Positions 41,601 through 53,069 of a stretch of DNA of 64,000 nucleotides are shown piece by piece. A program made the translations under genes and the position numbers. This stretch comes from Ascarosepion bandense (taxonomy: Eukaryota > Mollusca > Cephalopoda > Sepiida > Sepiidae). Each line of letters begins with the position of its first letter. Position 1 is the first letter of the stretch. The stretch is taken from NCBI GenBank assembly GCA_037127315.1, contig JBBBDQ010000350.1:3066501-3130500 (forward strand), written 5' to 3'. The notes beneath the pieces are model-generated. The model saw only the letters and a list, made by a program, of their open reading frames with translations, did not search any database and was not told the DNA's origin.

Positions 41601-41609
41601 ATTTAATTA

Positions 41610-42170
41610 AATTAAATCATAATCTTCAGCTTTCAGTAAAGCAAGGTTTTTTTGTAAAAGTGTTACAACTTTTTTTTCAGAGTTGGGGGTTATATTTCAC
41701 TAAATTTCTAATCCTATCCTTGAGATCAGGTAGATTAGTCAATGATCTGAATTTACATATCAACGTTGACTGAAGGAATTAGCAAGTATAACAAATTAGT
41801 GATTTAGTTTCAGTTTAATTTGTTACTCAAAGGTTGCTTCTTAATGTTTAAACATTTAAAACATTTCTATGGGGTGGGTGTGAAGGTCACTGTATAATGA
41901 TTGGTTGGGAAATTCTGAAATCTTTTGAAAGTGAAAAATATAACCCCAAATCAAAAAAAAAAACAAAAAAACCCCAATATTTTTCTGTATTTCCTAATTT
42001 GAAAGAACTATTTTTATGTTTCTTTTTGTTTTGTGGTCATTTTGTTTTTTTTTTGTAGTAGTAGTAGTAGTAGTAGTATTAGAAAAAAATAATAATATCA
42101 GCATTAATAATAAAAAAAAAATTAAAATGATTATTTTTAGTTCAATGATCATTTGAGTCTATTACTCATG
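41610..42170. other. AT-rich DNA with a (TAG)n microsatellite
   Basis: The trinucleotide run is at 42057-42079. No gene is visible. Confidence 0.55.
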
Positions 42171-42174
42171 TTTA

Positions 42175-42484
42175 GGATGTGCGTTGTGGTGCATTGGATA
42201 TCAGCTCGGAACGAGAAATCGGTGGAGCCGAGTTCGAATTCCAGCCAAATTCATTGCATTCACTTATGTGCAAATACCCTTGGGAAAGGTATTAATCCGT
42301 CTATTCCTTCCACTTATGGGTTAAATAACAGGACAGATTGGGTTCTATAGCCTTGGTCAGCAACTAGTCTACTGCAGAAAGCAATGGCAACCTACTGCGG
42401 GATAATCTTCTGCCCAATCAGTCATGCCTCTTTCGAAACTATGATCGCCCAAGCGTGTATCACGTATAGCACTTAAATGACTGA
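42175..42484 (+). mobile_element. Family A SINE, full length, close to consensus
   Basis: ggatgtgcgttgtggtgcat head, gagttcgaattccag box B, full body and tail. One insertion in tttcgaaactatgatcgccc interrupts the hairpin-forming word tctttcgagacatgatcg. Confidence 0.9.
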
Positions 42485-42489
42485 CTCAT

Positions 42490-43075
42490 GTTTTTAATTT
42501 CTACCTCTTACCTGGGACAAAGATTTTAGTTACTCTACTTTTCAGAATAATTCATAGCATGTAAAAAAAAAAAAGGAGAGAGCATATCCCCCTCCATACA
42601 CCCACCTATTCATTTCTTTCCAGATCTTCTGTTTGATATTTTACTTATAATTAATCAATTCCTGTTAAAAAGCTTAACACTGGTAATATCAGAAGAATCC
42701 ACATTATTTTAGCACAAAATAGTCAATGCCAGTATAAAAATAAATAAAATAGTTCAGGTCATTATTTGAAATCATCCAAGAGGTTACCAATAGAAATATT
42801 GTTGCAAATTCAGTAACTATGTGAATACTACCAAAGTCAGCTGCAGTTGCTATAAGATGCATTTTATGTGCATACACAGCAAACAATTTGAGGTAATTCA
42901 TATATAATTCACACTAATAATGACCATTAGAAAGGCATGAATGTATTTCTCCCTGTCCTTTGCTCCATTAGCAGATATTTGGATAAAATGCTTTGACATG
43001 AGCATTCTACAACCACTAACAGAACATTGAACAACTAGACATTTGGATAAACTACTATCTCATAATTTATATCCA
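42490..43075. other. Unassigned AT-rich DNA
   Basis: No repeat partner or coding signal. Confidence 0.45.
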
Positions 43076-43078
43076 AAT

Positions 43079-43371
43079 CAGTTACGTGCCATATATTAAA
43101 TACGCTTGTCTCAAAAGAGATGTGACTGACTGGGCAGAAGATTTCCAACAGTAGGTTGTCATTACTTTCTGCAGTAGACTGGTTGCCAACTAAGGTTATA
43201 GAACCCAATTCATCCTGCTATTTAACTCATAGCTGGAGGGAGAAGAGATGGATTCATACCTTTCCCAAGGGTATTTGTGTGTAAGTTAATACAATGAATT
43301 CAACTGGAATTCAAACTCAGCTCTTCAACTTTTCATTCGGGCCAATATCCACTGCACCACAATGCACATCC
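43079..43371 (-). mobile_element. Family A SINE, nearly full length
   Basis: In reverse: ggatgtgcattgtggtgcag, box B ttgaattccag, body and a shortened tail (gcacgtaactg). Moderate divergence. Confidence 0.87.
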
Positions 43372-43667
43372 TATACATATATATGCACACACACATATAT
43401 ACTTAAATATAAACAACACAAAACTTATGTCCACTGTCAGCTACATCAGTATCTAATCTACTGATTAGAAAAGAAAAAAGAATTTTGTTAATATTTCAAT
43501 TGCCACCCCCAACACACACAAAAATGTTCTGAAGTTGACATGTATTTCAAAGTAGTAATAAAAATTGTGAATAAAATTCTTTTTAATTATATAAAAAGTA
43601 ATTATAAGAAATTCTTTTTAAATCAAAGAGAGGAATTTCAATAGTTATTAAGCCATATTGTTGTATA

Positions 43668-43930
43668 TTTGTTGGGTCAGTGTGGAATTTTGCAGAGAAG
43701 TATATTTTGCACTGGACCATGCAGGGAGATGTCACTGATTGTAAGCTAGATTTTGTCTTGATGAACAGGTCAAAAAAAGGTCAGCAACCAAGATGGAACA
43801 GAGTGTACCAGAAGTCTGACACACCAGGTGTCAAAATGTGGACAACTATTTAAGTGACAGAGAAGAGTTGAATTCAGCAGTTTGCAGACAGCAGTAGTGT
43901 TAAAAACACAGAAGGGGCCAGCTGTCTGGC
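43668..43930 (+). pseudogene. Unidentified repeated coding-like segment, copy 1
   Basis: The plus strand reads VWNFAEKYILHWTMQGDVTD then CKLDFVLMNR, after which a frameshift changes the frame. It matches the open minus-strand frame at 49800-50156 from tttgttgggtcagtgtggaa to about 43853. I do not recognise the protein. Because two copies exist on opposite strands within 6 kb, it is probably part of an unrecognised mobile element or a retrocopied gene fragment. Confidence 0.55.
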
Positions 43931-44302
43931 TGCCTCATATGCATGTGTGCTCTGATCAAATCAACCCTCCACTCCAAAATCACTGTAAAAGCAAATAAAA
44001 ATATTGAATATTCTTATTTGTATACAAGTGTTGCAATCAGTCCTTTTGAAGTGAAAAAGATTGATTTTATAACCGTAATTTTTGTCATCGTCATCCCAGT
44101 TAGTATAGAATATTCCCTCTGGTAATTTAGGATTGATTGAATCTATATCGGAAGGAAAGAGCTGTAAATTAGTGAACAAGTCACAAACTCTGGAATAAGA
44201 ACATCGAACAACTGCAGGACAAATCTCTAAGCAGATGGACCATGTTACCAACAGAAAGTGACCATTAATGACCAATGTAGATGAGACAGACAAAGACACA
44301 CG

Positions 44303-44304
<2 letters not shown>

Positions 44305-44338
<34 letters not shown>
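44305..44338. repeat. (CA)n microsatellite
   Basis: About 17 uninterrupted CA units. Confidence 0.97.
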
Positions 44339-44341
<3 letters not shown>

Positions 44342-44468
44342 GAGCATAATTGCTAATGTCCAGTCTGGAAAAAGGAGGAAAATGTTATTTTCTCTTAAAG
44401 TGAGAGAAATAGAAGTAACAACAGTCATACCAACAAAACCTTAATGGATAAGGCATTAATTTGTGTGG

Positions 44469-44499
<31 letters not shown>
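44469..44499 (+). repeat. 31-nt poly(A) run
   Basis: It is the longest uninterrupted homopolymer in the window. It could be the tail of an unrecognised retroposon upstream, but no family A or B sequence precedes it. Confidence 0.9.
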
Positions 44500-44502
<3 letters not shown>

Positions 44503-44747
44503 CAGCTTGAAATAATTTAAAAATAAGTTGCTCAGCAAAGATTTTTAAAAATAAATATTTTTATTTTTATTTTTTTTTTACTAATGTTCACCCAATACAA
44601 GGCCTAAGGGTTACTCAAGGTAGAGGGTTAAGAGCAAAATGATAGAAAAGATAGTCAGCTAATTCTAGAAAAATATTTAATTAGTGAATAAAATTTCAGA
44701 ATTCAGATGTTAGGAGTATAAAGTAGACTTTGGAAGAAATTGGGAAC

Positions 44748-44800
44748 TTAATCCTAAACAGGAAACAAATGATGAACCTCTACTCCTGTTAAAAAAACAA
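44748..44800 (-). mobile_element. Family B retroposon fragment
   Basis: The words cttaatcctaaacaggaaac and gatgaacctctactcctgtt match the middle of family B in reverse. Only about 50 bp remain. Confidence 0.55.
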
Positions 44801-44873
44801 ACAAACAAAAAAACAAAAAAACAAGAAAGAGTGTCTGTACATATATAAATTTATACTGTTTAAAAATTGCCAA

Positions 44874-44987
44874 GGTTCACAGCCACATTATATTGAAACA
44901 CATGTTCCCATATGATCACCAGAGTTAAGCAATGTTGAGCCTGGTCAGTACCTAAATGGGTGACACTGTATAATAAATGCAGTCAGC
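44874..44987 (+). pseudogene. 5S rRNA-like pseudogene
   Basis: It follows the 5S-like sequence at 60889 in order: acagccacatta, atgatcaccagagttaagca, atgttgagcctggtcagtac, ctaaatgggtgac and a degraded end (tgcagtcagc). Helix I pairing is largely lost. The C-box region agtacctaaatgggtgac is the best preserved part. It is followed directly by SINE-like body. Confidence 0.75.
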
Positions 44988-45175
44988 TTGAACGTGGAGA
45001 TGATGTAATGAAAAGGGGCTTGGAGTTGGAAAACAGAACAGGTTTCCAATTCTTATTTGGTTTGTTATATTCACTTATGCGCAAATAACCTTGAGAAAAA
45101 GTATGAATCCACTTCTCCCCACAATTATTGGTTAATTAGTAATACTTGTATTACTAAATCATTATCTCCCCTCAA
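44988..45175 (+). mobile_element. SINE body following the 5S-like head
   Basis: tgtaatgaaaaggggcttgg and ggtttccaattcttatttgg are followed by body words cacttatgcgcaaataacct, agtatgaatccacttctccc and a 3' end attagtaatacttgt. The same linker, body and end occur after the 5S remnant at 29984-30190 (cttattgggtttgttatatt, then gaatccacttctcc). Confidence 0.7.
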
Positions 45176-45179
45176 AATT

Positions 45180-45530
45180 TTCTTTTACAATCTAGAAATA
45201 TTTTATGGCTTTAAATAACCTGCAAAGAGTTAAGAAAAGAGTAGAAAATGAATCAATAAGAACAAAAGAAAAGTCATATTTATCAAGAGTGGTGAATATC
45301 AGGGACTGAGTACATTATATAGCAAATAAGCTGTCACACCAGTCATACTTCCAGTGTGACTGTATATATTTGGAGTGGTGTTTTGGCTGTTCTTGTCACC
45401 ATCTGCCTGAAGATACCTCAGAGTTGAAACTCTGCTAGCAAAGTGTGAAAGCTTTTTTGCTAAATATTTTTTGCTCTACTTTTTTCTTCTTGCTGAATTT
45501 TGTACTGAGTACTTTTTTATTGTTTACTAG
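45180..45530. other. Unassigned DNA with a CTGAAGA-type motif
   Basis: The word tgcctgaagatacctcagag then gttgaaactctgc resembles the cctgaagaaggc...ctgaaac motif of the foldback family at 46928, but only over about 30 bp. Confidence 0.35.
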
Positions 45531-45536
45531 CAGTGT

Positions 45537-46072
45537 AACCCGGTGTTGCTCGGGTAAAATGAAAGCTTTAAAACTAATCCATGATCCTGGAGCTCAGACT
45601 CAGCCTAAAGAATATTTGTGTGAAGTTTGGTGAGAATCGGATAAAAATTGTGGATTTGTATAAAGGACATACAGACAGATAAACAGACACACACAAACAT
45701 CTTGCCTTCTATATATATATATATAGATATATATATATATATAAAATCAATTTTCTGCACTATTGTAAGAACTGCAACCTTGAAACTTTTGAATATCATT
45801 TCTTATGTCTTTGTCTATGAGTGCATCAAATTTGATTAAAATCAGACCACTCCTTCTATAACCCGATTTTTTCAATTATCGATTTTTCAATATTAATCAG
45901 GGGTACCTCAACACAAAACTTAGCTAAGAACACTCGCAGACAATTATAGTACAACTGTGTAAATTTTCAAGAAAATCAGTTCAGCCGTTTCGGAGTCTAT
46001 AGGTCATGGTCACGGACACACACACACACACACACATACACAGACAAAATTCCATTTATAAATAAGTTTAGA
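45537..46072 (-). mobile_element. Non-autonomous Helitron, copy 3
   Basis: In reverse the copy starts TCTAAACTTATTTATAAATG and ends CTAG; the flanks are A and T as expected. The terminal hairpin is the clearest of the four (acccgagcaacaccgggt). The interior has the (TA)n run and the tatccgattctcaccaaact module shared with copy 2. Confidence 0.88.
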
Positions 46073-46074
46073 TA

Positions 46075-46925
46075 CCTTTGAGCGGGGACTGTTTTCTGCC
46101 TTCCTTGTGTGTGTGTGTGATGAAGAGTACTCAATATACTAAATAGAGTGTGTGGACATAGTTACCATGGAGTATTGATTTCTGTCAGTTATATGCCTAA
46201 ATACAATCTTCAGAAAAAAATGTTACTACTCCTTAATGATGTGGTTGTAGATTGGTAGAACTGAGAAGGGTCAGTTCAACCACTTCTTTAATCTCAGTGA
46301 CCTGTATATGCAACCTGCTAAAAGACTAGTAGCATATCATTTGGTGTGAAGATTGCATTGAGACATTAAACTGCCAGTCTCCATGCAGAGTTGATCACTA
46401 TGTCCATATTGTATATGTGAGAAAGAAGTTATATAAAAAGATTTACCAAGATATTTAGAGACTATTCTGTTGATCCACAAATGCTAATATAAAATTACTT
46501 TCACTGGATACACCCATCACAGGCCCCACCCATTCAAGGTGCAAGTCAATGTGCAAACTCTTTTCATTTACAAAGCAGAAAAATTTATGATCATAAAAAT
46601 ACAACCTTAGTCAAGATTTGAATTTGTTTAGCATTCAAATGCTAAAACCAAATATCAATGTTGATCACAACAGATGCACAACAATGTGATTAAGAGTTTT
46701 ACAGGTTTCTTAAAGTGTCTAATATATTTACTTGGCTCAACCATGATGTGGTACAAAGTGCTCTCTTTCATCTCAATCTCACGACTATTTGTTCAATAAT
46801 TTGACTTATGTCTAGAAAAATCATTCTTATTCTCAAAAAAGTAGCTAATGTAACATTCAGTTGCAAGAACAAAAAAAACAAATTATTCTTAGTATTTGTT
46901 TATATTTCTGAGACAAAAAAAAAAG
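46075..46925. other. Unassigned DNA
   Basis: Some GC-richer pieces occur (catcacaggccccacccatt near 46513), but there is no partner in the window and no open frame of note. Confidence 0.4.
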
Positions 46926-46927
46926 GT

Positions 46928-47131
46928 AATATTTACACTATTCGGACTACTGTCCTCATCTTTGTTTCCATTTGTACGTTTTGACTGTTGTACACTCCAG
47001 CCTTCTTCAGGTGCTAGGAATTTCAAACTGAACCCTTAATAACCCTGAAGAAGGCCGGAGCATACATCGGCTGAAACGTCATAAAAATGACAACAAAGAT
47101 GAGGACCATAGTCTGAATAATGTAAATTATT
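46928..47131. mobile_element. Foldback element, about 200 bp
   Basis: Left half: aatatttacactattcggac, ctcatctttgtttcc, ccagccttcttcagg. Right half is the inverted copy: cctgaagaaggccgg, caacaaagatgaggac, tctgaataatgtaaattatt. The centre is about 47037. A single right-type arm is also at 22796-22930, and a weaker one near 47222-47270 (cctgaaaaaggctgtagaat). Confidence 0.78.
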
Positions 47132-47134
47132 CTT

Positions 47135-48230
47135 ATAATCCAAAATACATTTCAGCTTTAAATAAATGAACCCACAAAAAGTTGATAAATCATAAAAAAT
47201 TAATTCATCTTTCCTTATGGTCTACCTGAAAAAGGCTGTAGAATGGATTGGCTGAAATGTAGCAATAACAAATACAAATATATTTCGGCTTTAAATAAAC
47301 CACAAAGGCAAGCCCAAAACCTCTTATAGGGTTGGGTAGAAAATTAGTAAACACATGTGTGAAACACTAGTCTCTCCCAAAGGCCCAGAAATCAAGTGTT
47401 TTCTCAGGTGTGGTTTATATGTAAATTAACTAGTTACATAACATAAATCCACTTTATAAATAAAAAGCAGGTGGTAAACTCCTTGTCTATTCGCATGCTA
47501 TCATTAGTGAGAGAGACCTCTTCCTACCAAAAAAAAAAATTTAAAAAAATAAAAAAATAAAAAAAATTATGCACACATGTTGAAAGTTGATAGTAAGTTT
47601 TGTTGTCATAACCTACTGTTGTTTATGGGTCAGGCACCCACATGTTGGATCAAATAACACAAACTAAATTTAACGTGGTAACCAGAAACTTGAAAATTTG
47701 ATGCCTCTGAAATTCAGGATTAAAACCTTTTCAGACTTTAAGATGATTTTTTCCCCTCTCACCAAATCAAAACTTACAAAAGTTTATATTGTTTTAGTGA
47801 ATTTTTATTTTGCCCTTTTAAGTTTCTGACCTTTTGGAAGGTTCAGATTCAAATAAACATCAGTTTAATATTTATATTAATTATAATGACGGAGTTAAGT
47901 GGTTGAACTTTCTTACCAATCATTGTAGCAGTGTATACGTTAGGATTGAGGGTGCACTTCCTAGCAAATATTATATATAAATATATTAAAAAGAATAAAG
48001 TTAAATCCATAGCCAACAGTTGAAAAGAAATTCTAAATGTCAAAATTAAAATCTTTTTCGTCAAAGGAAATTAATCTTTGTTGCGTGTTAGTTTTTCAAA
48101 CAAAAAGGAAGACTTTCAAGAATTTCTTCTTGCTTTGAACTGAAATGGTGCGTATAATCATTTTATTAGCTTGATTTTCAGTAAGGACAAAAGACTAATA
48201 AAACATTCACAACATTAATTTCAACTAGCA
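47135..48230. other. AT-rich DNA with no supported gene
   Basis: The degraded foldback-type word at 47225-47270 is the only repeat seen. Open frames are short and uninformative. Confidence 0.45.
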
Positions 48231-48234
48231 GTAT

Positions 48235-48712
48235 AGCCCGGCATTGCTCGGGTGTAATGAAAGCTTTAAAACTAATCTATGGTCTTGGCGCTCAGACTCT
48301 TTGGACATTGGCACGAAAGACTAAAAAGCAATAGTTGTTTCCAGTTAAAGTGAAACAGTAGACTGAAAGAAAATTGAATGGATGTAAGTCAAATTTTGAT
48401 TTCCTGGTATCGATATCAAATTTTCTGCACTAGTGTAAGAACTGCAACCTTGAAACTTCTGAATATCATTTCTTATGTCTTTGTCTATGAGTGTATCAAA
48501 TTTGATTAAAATCAGACCACTCCTTCTATAACCTGATTTTTTCGATTATCGATATTGATCGGGGGTACCTTGACACAAAACTTCGCTAAGAACACTCGCA
48601 GACACTTATAGTACAACTGTGTAAATTTTCAAGAAAATTGGTTCAGCCATTTTGGAGTCTATAGGTAACGGACACACACACACACAAAGTTCCATTTATA
48701 AATAAGTTTAGA
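48235..48712 (-). mobile_element. Non-autonomous Helitron, copy 4
   Basis: In reverse: TCTAAACTTATTTATAAATG start, CTAG end, A and T flanks. It lacks the (TA)n and TG-rich middle. Its 3' half (tccattcaattttctttcag, aactggaaacaactattgct, cgtgccaatgtccaaagag) matches copy 1 rather than copies 2 and 3. Confidence 0.86.
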
Positions 48713-48714
48713 TT

Positions 48715-49795
48715 AGATATTAGTAACAACAATTAGCATAAGTTGGCATTTTATTTTATATAAAATTGAAAATAATGAGACCAGTAAATAGGTAAATAAT
48801 TAAAATAAAATTTTATCCTTCAATTAAAAAAAAAAAATTCTTTCTCTTATTTTACTGATTCTACTCTGAAAGTAGATGTACTGTGCCATCTGCCAACATT
48901 GTCTATCAGCCAGTTATTGTAATTAGTGTCTCACAATAGAATAAGCTTGGTTCCCCATCACCACCCGAGGGGGGGGGTGTAGTATTAAATGGAGTTGCAC
49001 AATAGTAACGCTTCAGAAACAACTGTTTAGAACAATTCAGAGCAGATGAGTAGACTTTAAGGAGATAACAAGAAGAACACATCCGATGATCATTTTGTTA
49101 ATAGAGGGAGGAGAAGGCAGAGCATGGATTGTAGTGGTAGTAGTGGTAGTAGTAACAGCCGTGGAATGAGGTGGGGGGTGTCTACATAATAAAAGCAGTT
49201 ACTAAATTCTAATTCCAAAGTAAATGAGTCCAGCTTTGAAACGAGATCAGAAGCATTAAAAAAAATTAAATTAAATTAAAACATGAAAGCACCTGCTGAA
49301 AAACCAAGAAATGTTGTGAAGACAGGGTTAGGGTGGAAACAAAGTTCAAAATATTTTAATCCAAAATATTTTCAATTTTTGATCAGTGACAAAAATGTTT
49401 AAACATTTTCGTTGGTGTCTTGATGGTGAAGCTCATTACAAGCATCTTAAAGAGAATTTTAAACTAATCTCAAAATAACTTTCTAATAATAAACATTTCC
49501 TTTGTAAAACCAAACAATGTTTATGGTTTCATGAAAAGCTTTGGAGTTTAGTTAGTGATAGGAGAAAGCAGTAGCCACTATAGGTGCCTGGTTGATGATG
49601 CTCAATTACAAAAAAAAAATCAATAAACAAAGCTTCAATCTCCAACTAACTTATCAAAGGAAAATATGATGCTCAGAAAAAGAAACTGATTATGGTTGTG
49701 TTGAAATAAAATATTAATCCTGTATTCAGTGTATGACTTGTATCTTATAAGACATCCCTCTTTAATCAGATTTCAGTTTCACTAGCAGTCCTTGT
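48715..49795. other. Unassigned DNA with a G run and (TAG/GTAG) patch
   Basis: A run of nine G (48970-48978) and a tagtggtagtagtggtagta patch near 49132 stand out. No gene is visible. Confidence 0.45.
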
Positions 49796-49797
49796 GA

Positions 49798-50170
49798 ATT
49801 CAAACATCCTGTGGTATCAAAGGGTCACCCACAGTTTTTGTAACAATATGCTGACATACTAGGCTCATGGATTCATGCCTATACATACAAATGGGACAGT
49901 TTATCCAAAATAATTGGAAATATAATGACAGCAAATGCCAATCTTTCACAGAGATGTTCTCTTGCCAAGGTGTGATGCAGTTAAATAGTTGTCCCCATTT
50001 TGACACCTGGTTTGACAGACTTCTGGTACACTCTGTTCCATCTTGGGTGCTGACCTTTTTTTGACCTCTGTTCATCAAGACAAAATCTAGCTTACACTCA
50101 GTGACATCTTCCTGCTTCGTCCAGTGCAAAATATACTTCTCTGCAAAATTCCACACTGACCCAACAAATA
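49798..50170 (-). other. Unidentified repeated coding-like segment, copy 2 (open frame)
   Basis: An uninterrupted 118-codon minus frame (50156-49800) starts MWNFAEKYILHWTKQEDVTE and contains CKLDFVLMNRGQKKV, a GQLFNCITPWQEN stretch and CPICMYRHESMSLVCQHIV near the end. Cys and His residues there could suggest a zinc-binding turn, but no known domain is matched. The copy at 43668 shares the first two thirds with a frameshift. A real ORF would be expected to continue upstream of the Met (GSVWNFAEK is shared too), so this is likely an internal exon or element fragment. Confidence 0.4.
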
Positions 50171-50179
50171 TTGGAGTAG

Positions 50180-50370
50180 ATAGACTAAACTACCACCCGG
50201 TTAACACTCCACCCTCATCTATTGAACAGGTGAAGAGGCTCATCCCTCGTTCCCGGCTTTCTCTTTTCCAATCTTTTCACTCCTATGTAGCCCCCTGCAC
50301 ATCAGTAACACCACTGATCGGGGTGATGTGCCTTGCTCGGGGTGATGTGATTAAAAAAAAAAAAAAAAAA
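50180..50370 (+). mobile_element. Short retroposon, family B, with internal duplication
   Basis: Starts tagatagactaaactaccac, has the family words and poly(A) tail. Near its 3' end tcggggtgatgtg occurs twice (50318 and 50338), a ~20-bp tandem duplication of the tail region that serves as the LINE-like 3' end. Confidence 0.85.
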
Positions 50371-50445
50371 GTAACAACCATGGTGTCAATAATAGTATTG
50401 TTGGTGACCAATGACTACAAAACACCATAGAAATTAATGGTGGCT

Positions 50446-50736
50446 GTCAGTCAGTTAAGTGCCATATGTGAAACATGCTTGGGTGATCATGTCTCTTTCA
50501 AGACATGACTGAATGGGCAGGAGATTATCCCGCAGTAGGTTGCCATTGCTTTCTGTGGTAGATTGGTTGCCAGCCAAGGCTATAGAACCCAATCTGCCCT
50601 GCTATTTAAACCATAACAGGAGGGAAGAGATGGATTTCCCAAGGGTATTTGTGCATAAGTGAATGCAATGGATTTAACTGGAATTCGAACTTGGCTCCCT
50701 GATTTCTCGTTCCGAGCCGATATCCACTGTACCACA
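50446..50736 (-). mobile_element. Family A SINE, nearly full length
   Basis: In reverse: tggtacagtggatatcggct (box A), box B gttcgaattccag, body, tail. A ~20-bp deletion lies in the ggtattaatccgtctctt part. Confidence 0.88.
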
Positions 50737-50739
50737 AGT

Positions 50740-51190
50740 AGCATCAACATTGCATTGAAATATAATTTCTTTTTTGTTCAATGGTGACCATTTTTGTCAG
50801 TTACTGGCCATTCTATTCTTGCATAATCTGTAGCTAACACCAGTTTTCATGTGTCACTGAGAGGTTTGTTAAAAGTTACATATTCTTGACCAATCCTTGC
50901 AACTCTTGTTTAAGAAAAACCTAGACAAATTGTCACTTTGGATATGAAGTGCCTCACTTTTCTGGTCCTAAACAATCATTCTTTTAAATGGTGTTAAATC
51001 TTTTCCTTGTTCTATGGCTGTTACAGCTACAAATACAATTTGTTTATGATTACACCAAACATGTGATATGGCTGAATGATTTCTACAAGTTGGTAAGGGT
51101 GAAACTATCCAGGGTACTAGTGCAGACTAATCTTTTGTCACTTCCATTCAAGTACCAAAACTGATGAATAATTTTTGTGCACATACCAGT
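50740..51190. other. Unassigned DNA
   Basis: No feature identified. Confidence 0.4.
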
Positions 51191-51193
51191 AAA

Positions 51194-51322
51194 ATATGGA
51201 TAATATAATGGTTATCAGTGGAAAAAGTGAATTTTGTATGCCAAGTTCAATTCCCACTTGATTTTGTTTTGTTCACTTTGTGCTAATACCTTTGAGAAAA
51301 GCATGAATCCATCTTCCATGAG
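51194..51322 (+). mobile_element. SINE 5' half, family D
   Basis: tatggataatataatggtta (box A variant), box B gccaagttcaattcccactt, then body ctaatacctttgagaaaagc. It stops about halfway and is followed by a minus-strand family A copy at 51337. Confidence 0.6.
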
Positions 51323-51336
51323 GTATAGTTTATATT

Positions 51337-51633
51337 AGTTAAGTGCCATACATGATACACACTTAGACGACCATGTCTTGAAAGAGACATGACTGACTGG
51401 GCAGAGATTTTCATGTGGTAGGTTGCCATTACTTTTTCCAGTAGACTGGTGGCCAACCAATACTACAGAACCCATTCTATCCTATTATTTAACCTATAGC
51501 TGGAGGAAAGAGACATTAATACCTTTCCCAAAAGTATTTGCACATAAGTGAATATAATGAATTCAACTGGAATTCGAACTCGGCTCACTGATTTCTCCTT
51601 TTGAACTGATTTCCACTGCACCACAATGCACAT
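51337..51633 (-). mobile_element. Family A SINE, full length
   Basis: In reverse: ccatgtgcattgtggtgcag, box B cgagttcgaattccag, body, and tail agttaagtgccat missing the final actgactga. Confidence 0.87.
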
Positions 51634-52035
51634 GGTTTGTATAGCATGGCAGAATAGGTTTTCTTATCTTTGGGTGTAGTTTAAAAGAAAAACTTTAAAT
51701 TAAAAAAAGAACCTGACTAAATATCCAAATTGCTTTCTTTTTTCTTTTAAAGAGCATCTTGGTCAGGATAGCTTTTCAGCATTTACCTCATGTTTAAATT
51801 AATTTAAAAGAAAAATAAAGTTTTTCCCACTGAAACACATTGATATTTTGGTATAAATAAGAAGAAAAATTAAATATAGAAAAAAAAAAAGTTAGTTATA
51901 ATAAAGTTTCATTAATAACAACTGAATAAGTAAATATGTTGAAGCTATTTCCCATTGACTATAATTTTAGTCAGAGGGTCAAATACAGACAGTATTACTC
52001 ATCTTGAATCTTATGTAAGTAATATGTGGCCTACT

Positions 52036-52150
52036 TATTTTTTTCTTTTTTAAAATCATTTTACCCCAAGCAAGGCAGAACCATTACTAGTGCACAGGGG
52101 GTTACAGTAAGAGAAAAAACTGAATACAGGGGATATTGAAGAAAGAATGA
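52036..52150 (-). mobile_element. LINE L1x 3' tail fragment
   Basis: In reverse it carries gtgcactagtaatggttctg-type sequence, ccttgcttggggtaaaatga and the A-rich end. Only the 3' untranslated part is present (about 110 bp). Confidence 0.65.
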
Positions 52151-52159
52151 AAGACAAAT

Positions 52160-52760
52160 GGATATAACAAAATAGGAAAAAAGATAATCTAAATTTAGAC
52201 ACACAAGACATGCTCCAAAAGTGGTAACTCATTTATTTATATAGAAGCAATAACAGATACATGAAGTACAATAACATCAGTAGACAATAATTTTTCAGCT
52301 ATAAAAACAATTATTTTTCCAATCACTATTTGAGACAATCTTCATTTGCAGAGTTAACATATCTGTGCAAGAGATAGCTAGAATGCAGCTTGTCACATGG
52401 GTGGCTTTTATTGCAGAAACTCACCACTAATGCTCATATTCACTGTTTGGTCTCCATAAACATTTGTCAATTATTGCTGAATGTCAATGGGTGTAATTTT
52501 TTACCCTTTTGGGTAAATTTGATGATACACTTCTCTTTGTATGAAGTTTCATGTCAGACAATATTTTGGCAGACTAAAAAAAAAAGGGAAAAGTGTATGT
52601 ATATATATGTCTATGAAAAATATCTTGCTTGATTTTGTAATTAATATGTTCATTAAAAAATTCCAGCACAACTTGATATTTAAAAAAAATAATGTTACCT
52701 AAAAGTGAATACTTTAAATAAAATGTTGTACTGAGAAAATTATATCTTCTCTAATAATTT
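52160..52760. other. AT-rich DNA, no supported gene
   Basis: An 80-codon plus frame (52390-52632) lacks any recognisable domain. Confidence 0.4.
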
Positions 52761-52762
52761 CA

Positions 52763-53067
52763 GGATGAGTGTTGTGGTGCAGTGAATATCGACTCGGAAT
52801 GACAAATCGGGGAGCAGAGTTCAAATTCTAGCTGAATTTGTTGCATTCACTTACGCACAAATACCCTTGGTAAAGGTATTAATCCATCTCTTCCCTCCAG
52901 TTATGGGTTAAATAGGACAGATTGGGTTTTATAGCCTTGGCTGGCAACCAGTCTACTGGAGAAGCAATGGTAACCTACTGTGAGATAATCTTCTGCCCAG
53001 TCAGTCATGTCTCTTTTGAGATGTGATCGCCCAAAGCGTGTATCATGTATGGCATTTAACTGACTGA
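52763..53067 (+). mobile_element. Family A SINE, full length
   Basis: ggatgagtgttgtggtgcag head, gagttcaaattctag box B, complete body (cagg lost before gacagattgg) and tail. Confidence 0.88.
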
Positions 53068-53069
53068 AT

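Noticed and set aside
43961..44428. 155-codon minus-strand frame
   Set aside because: It contains a poly(Cys-Val) stretch from the (CA)n microsatellite and has no recognisable domain, so it is probably chance.
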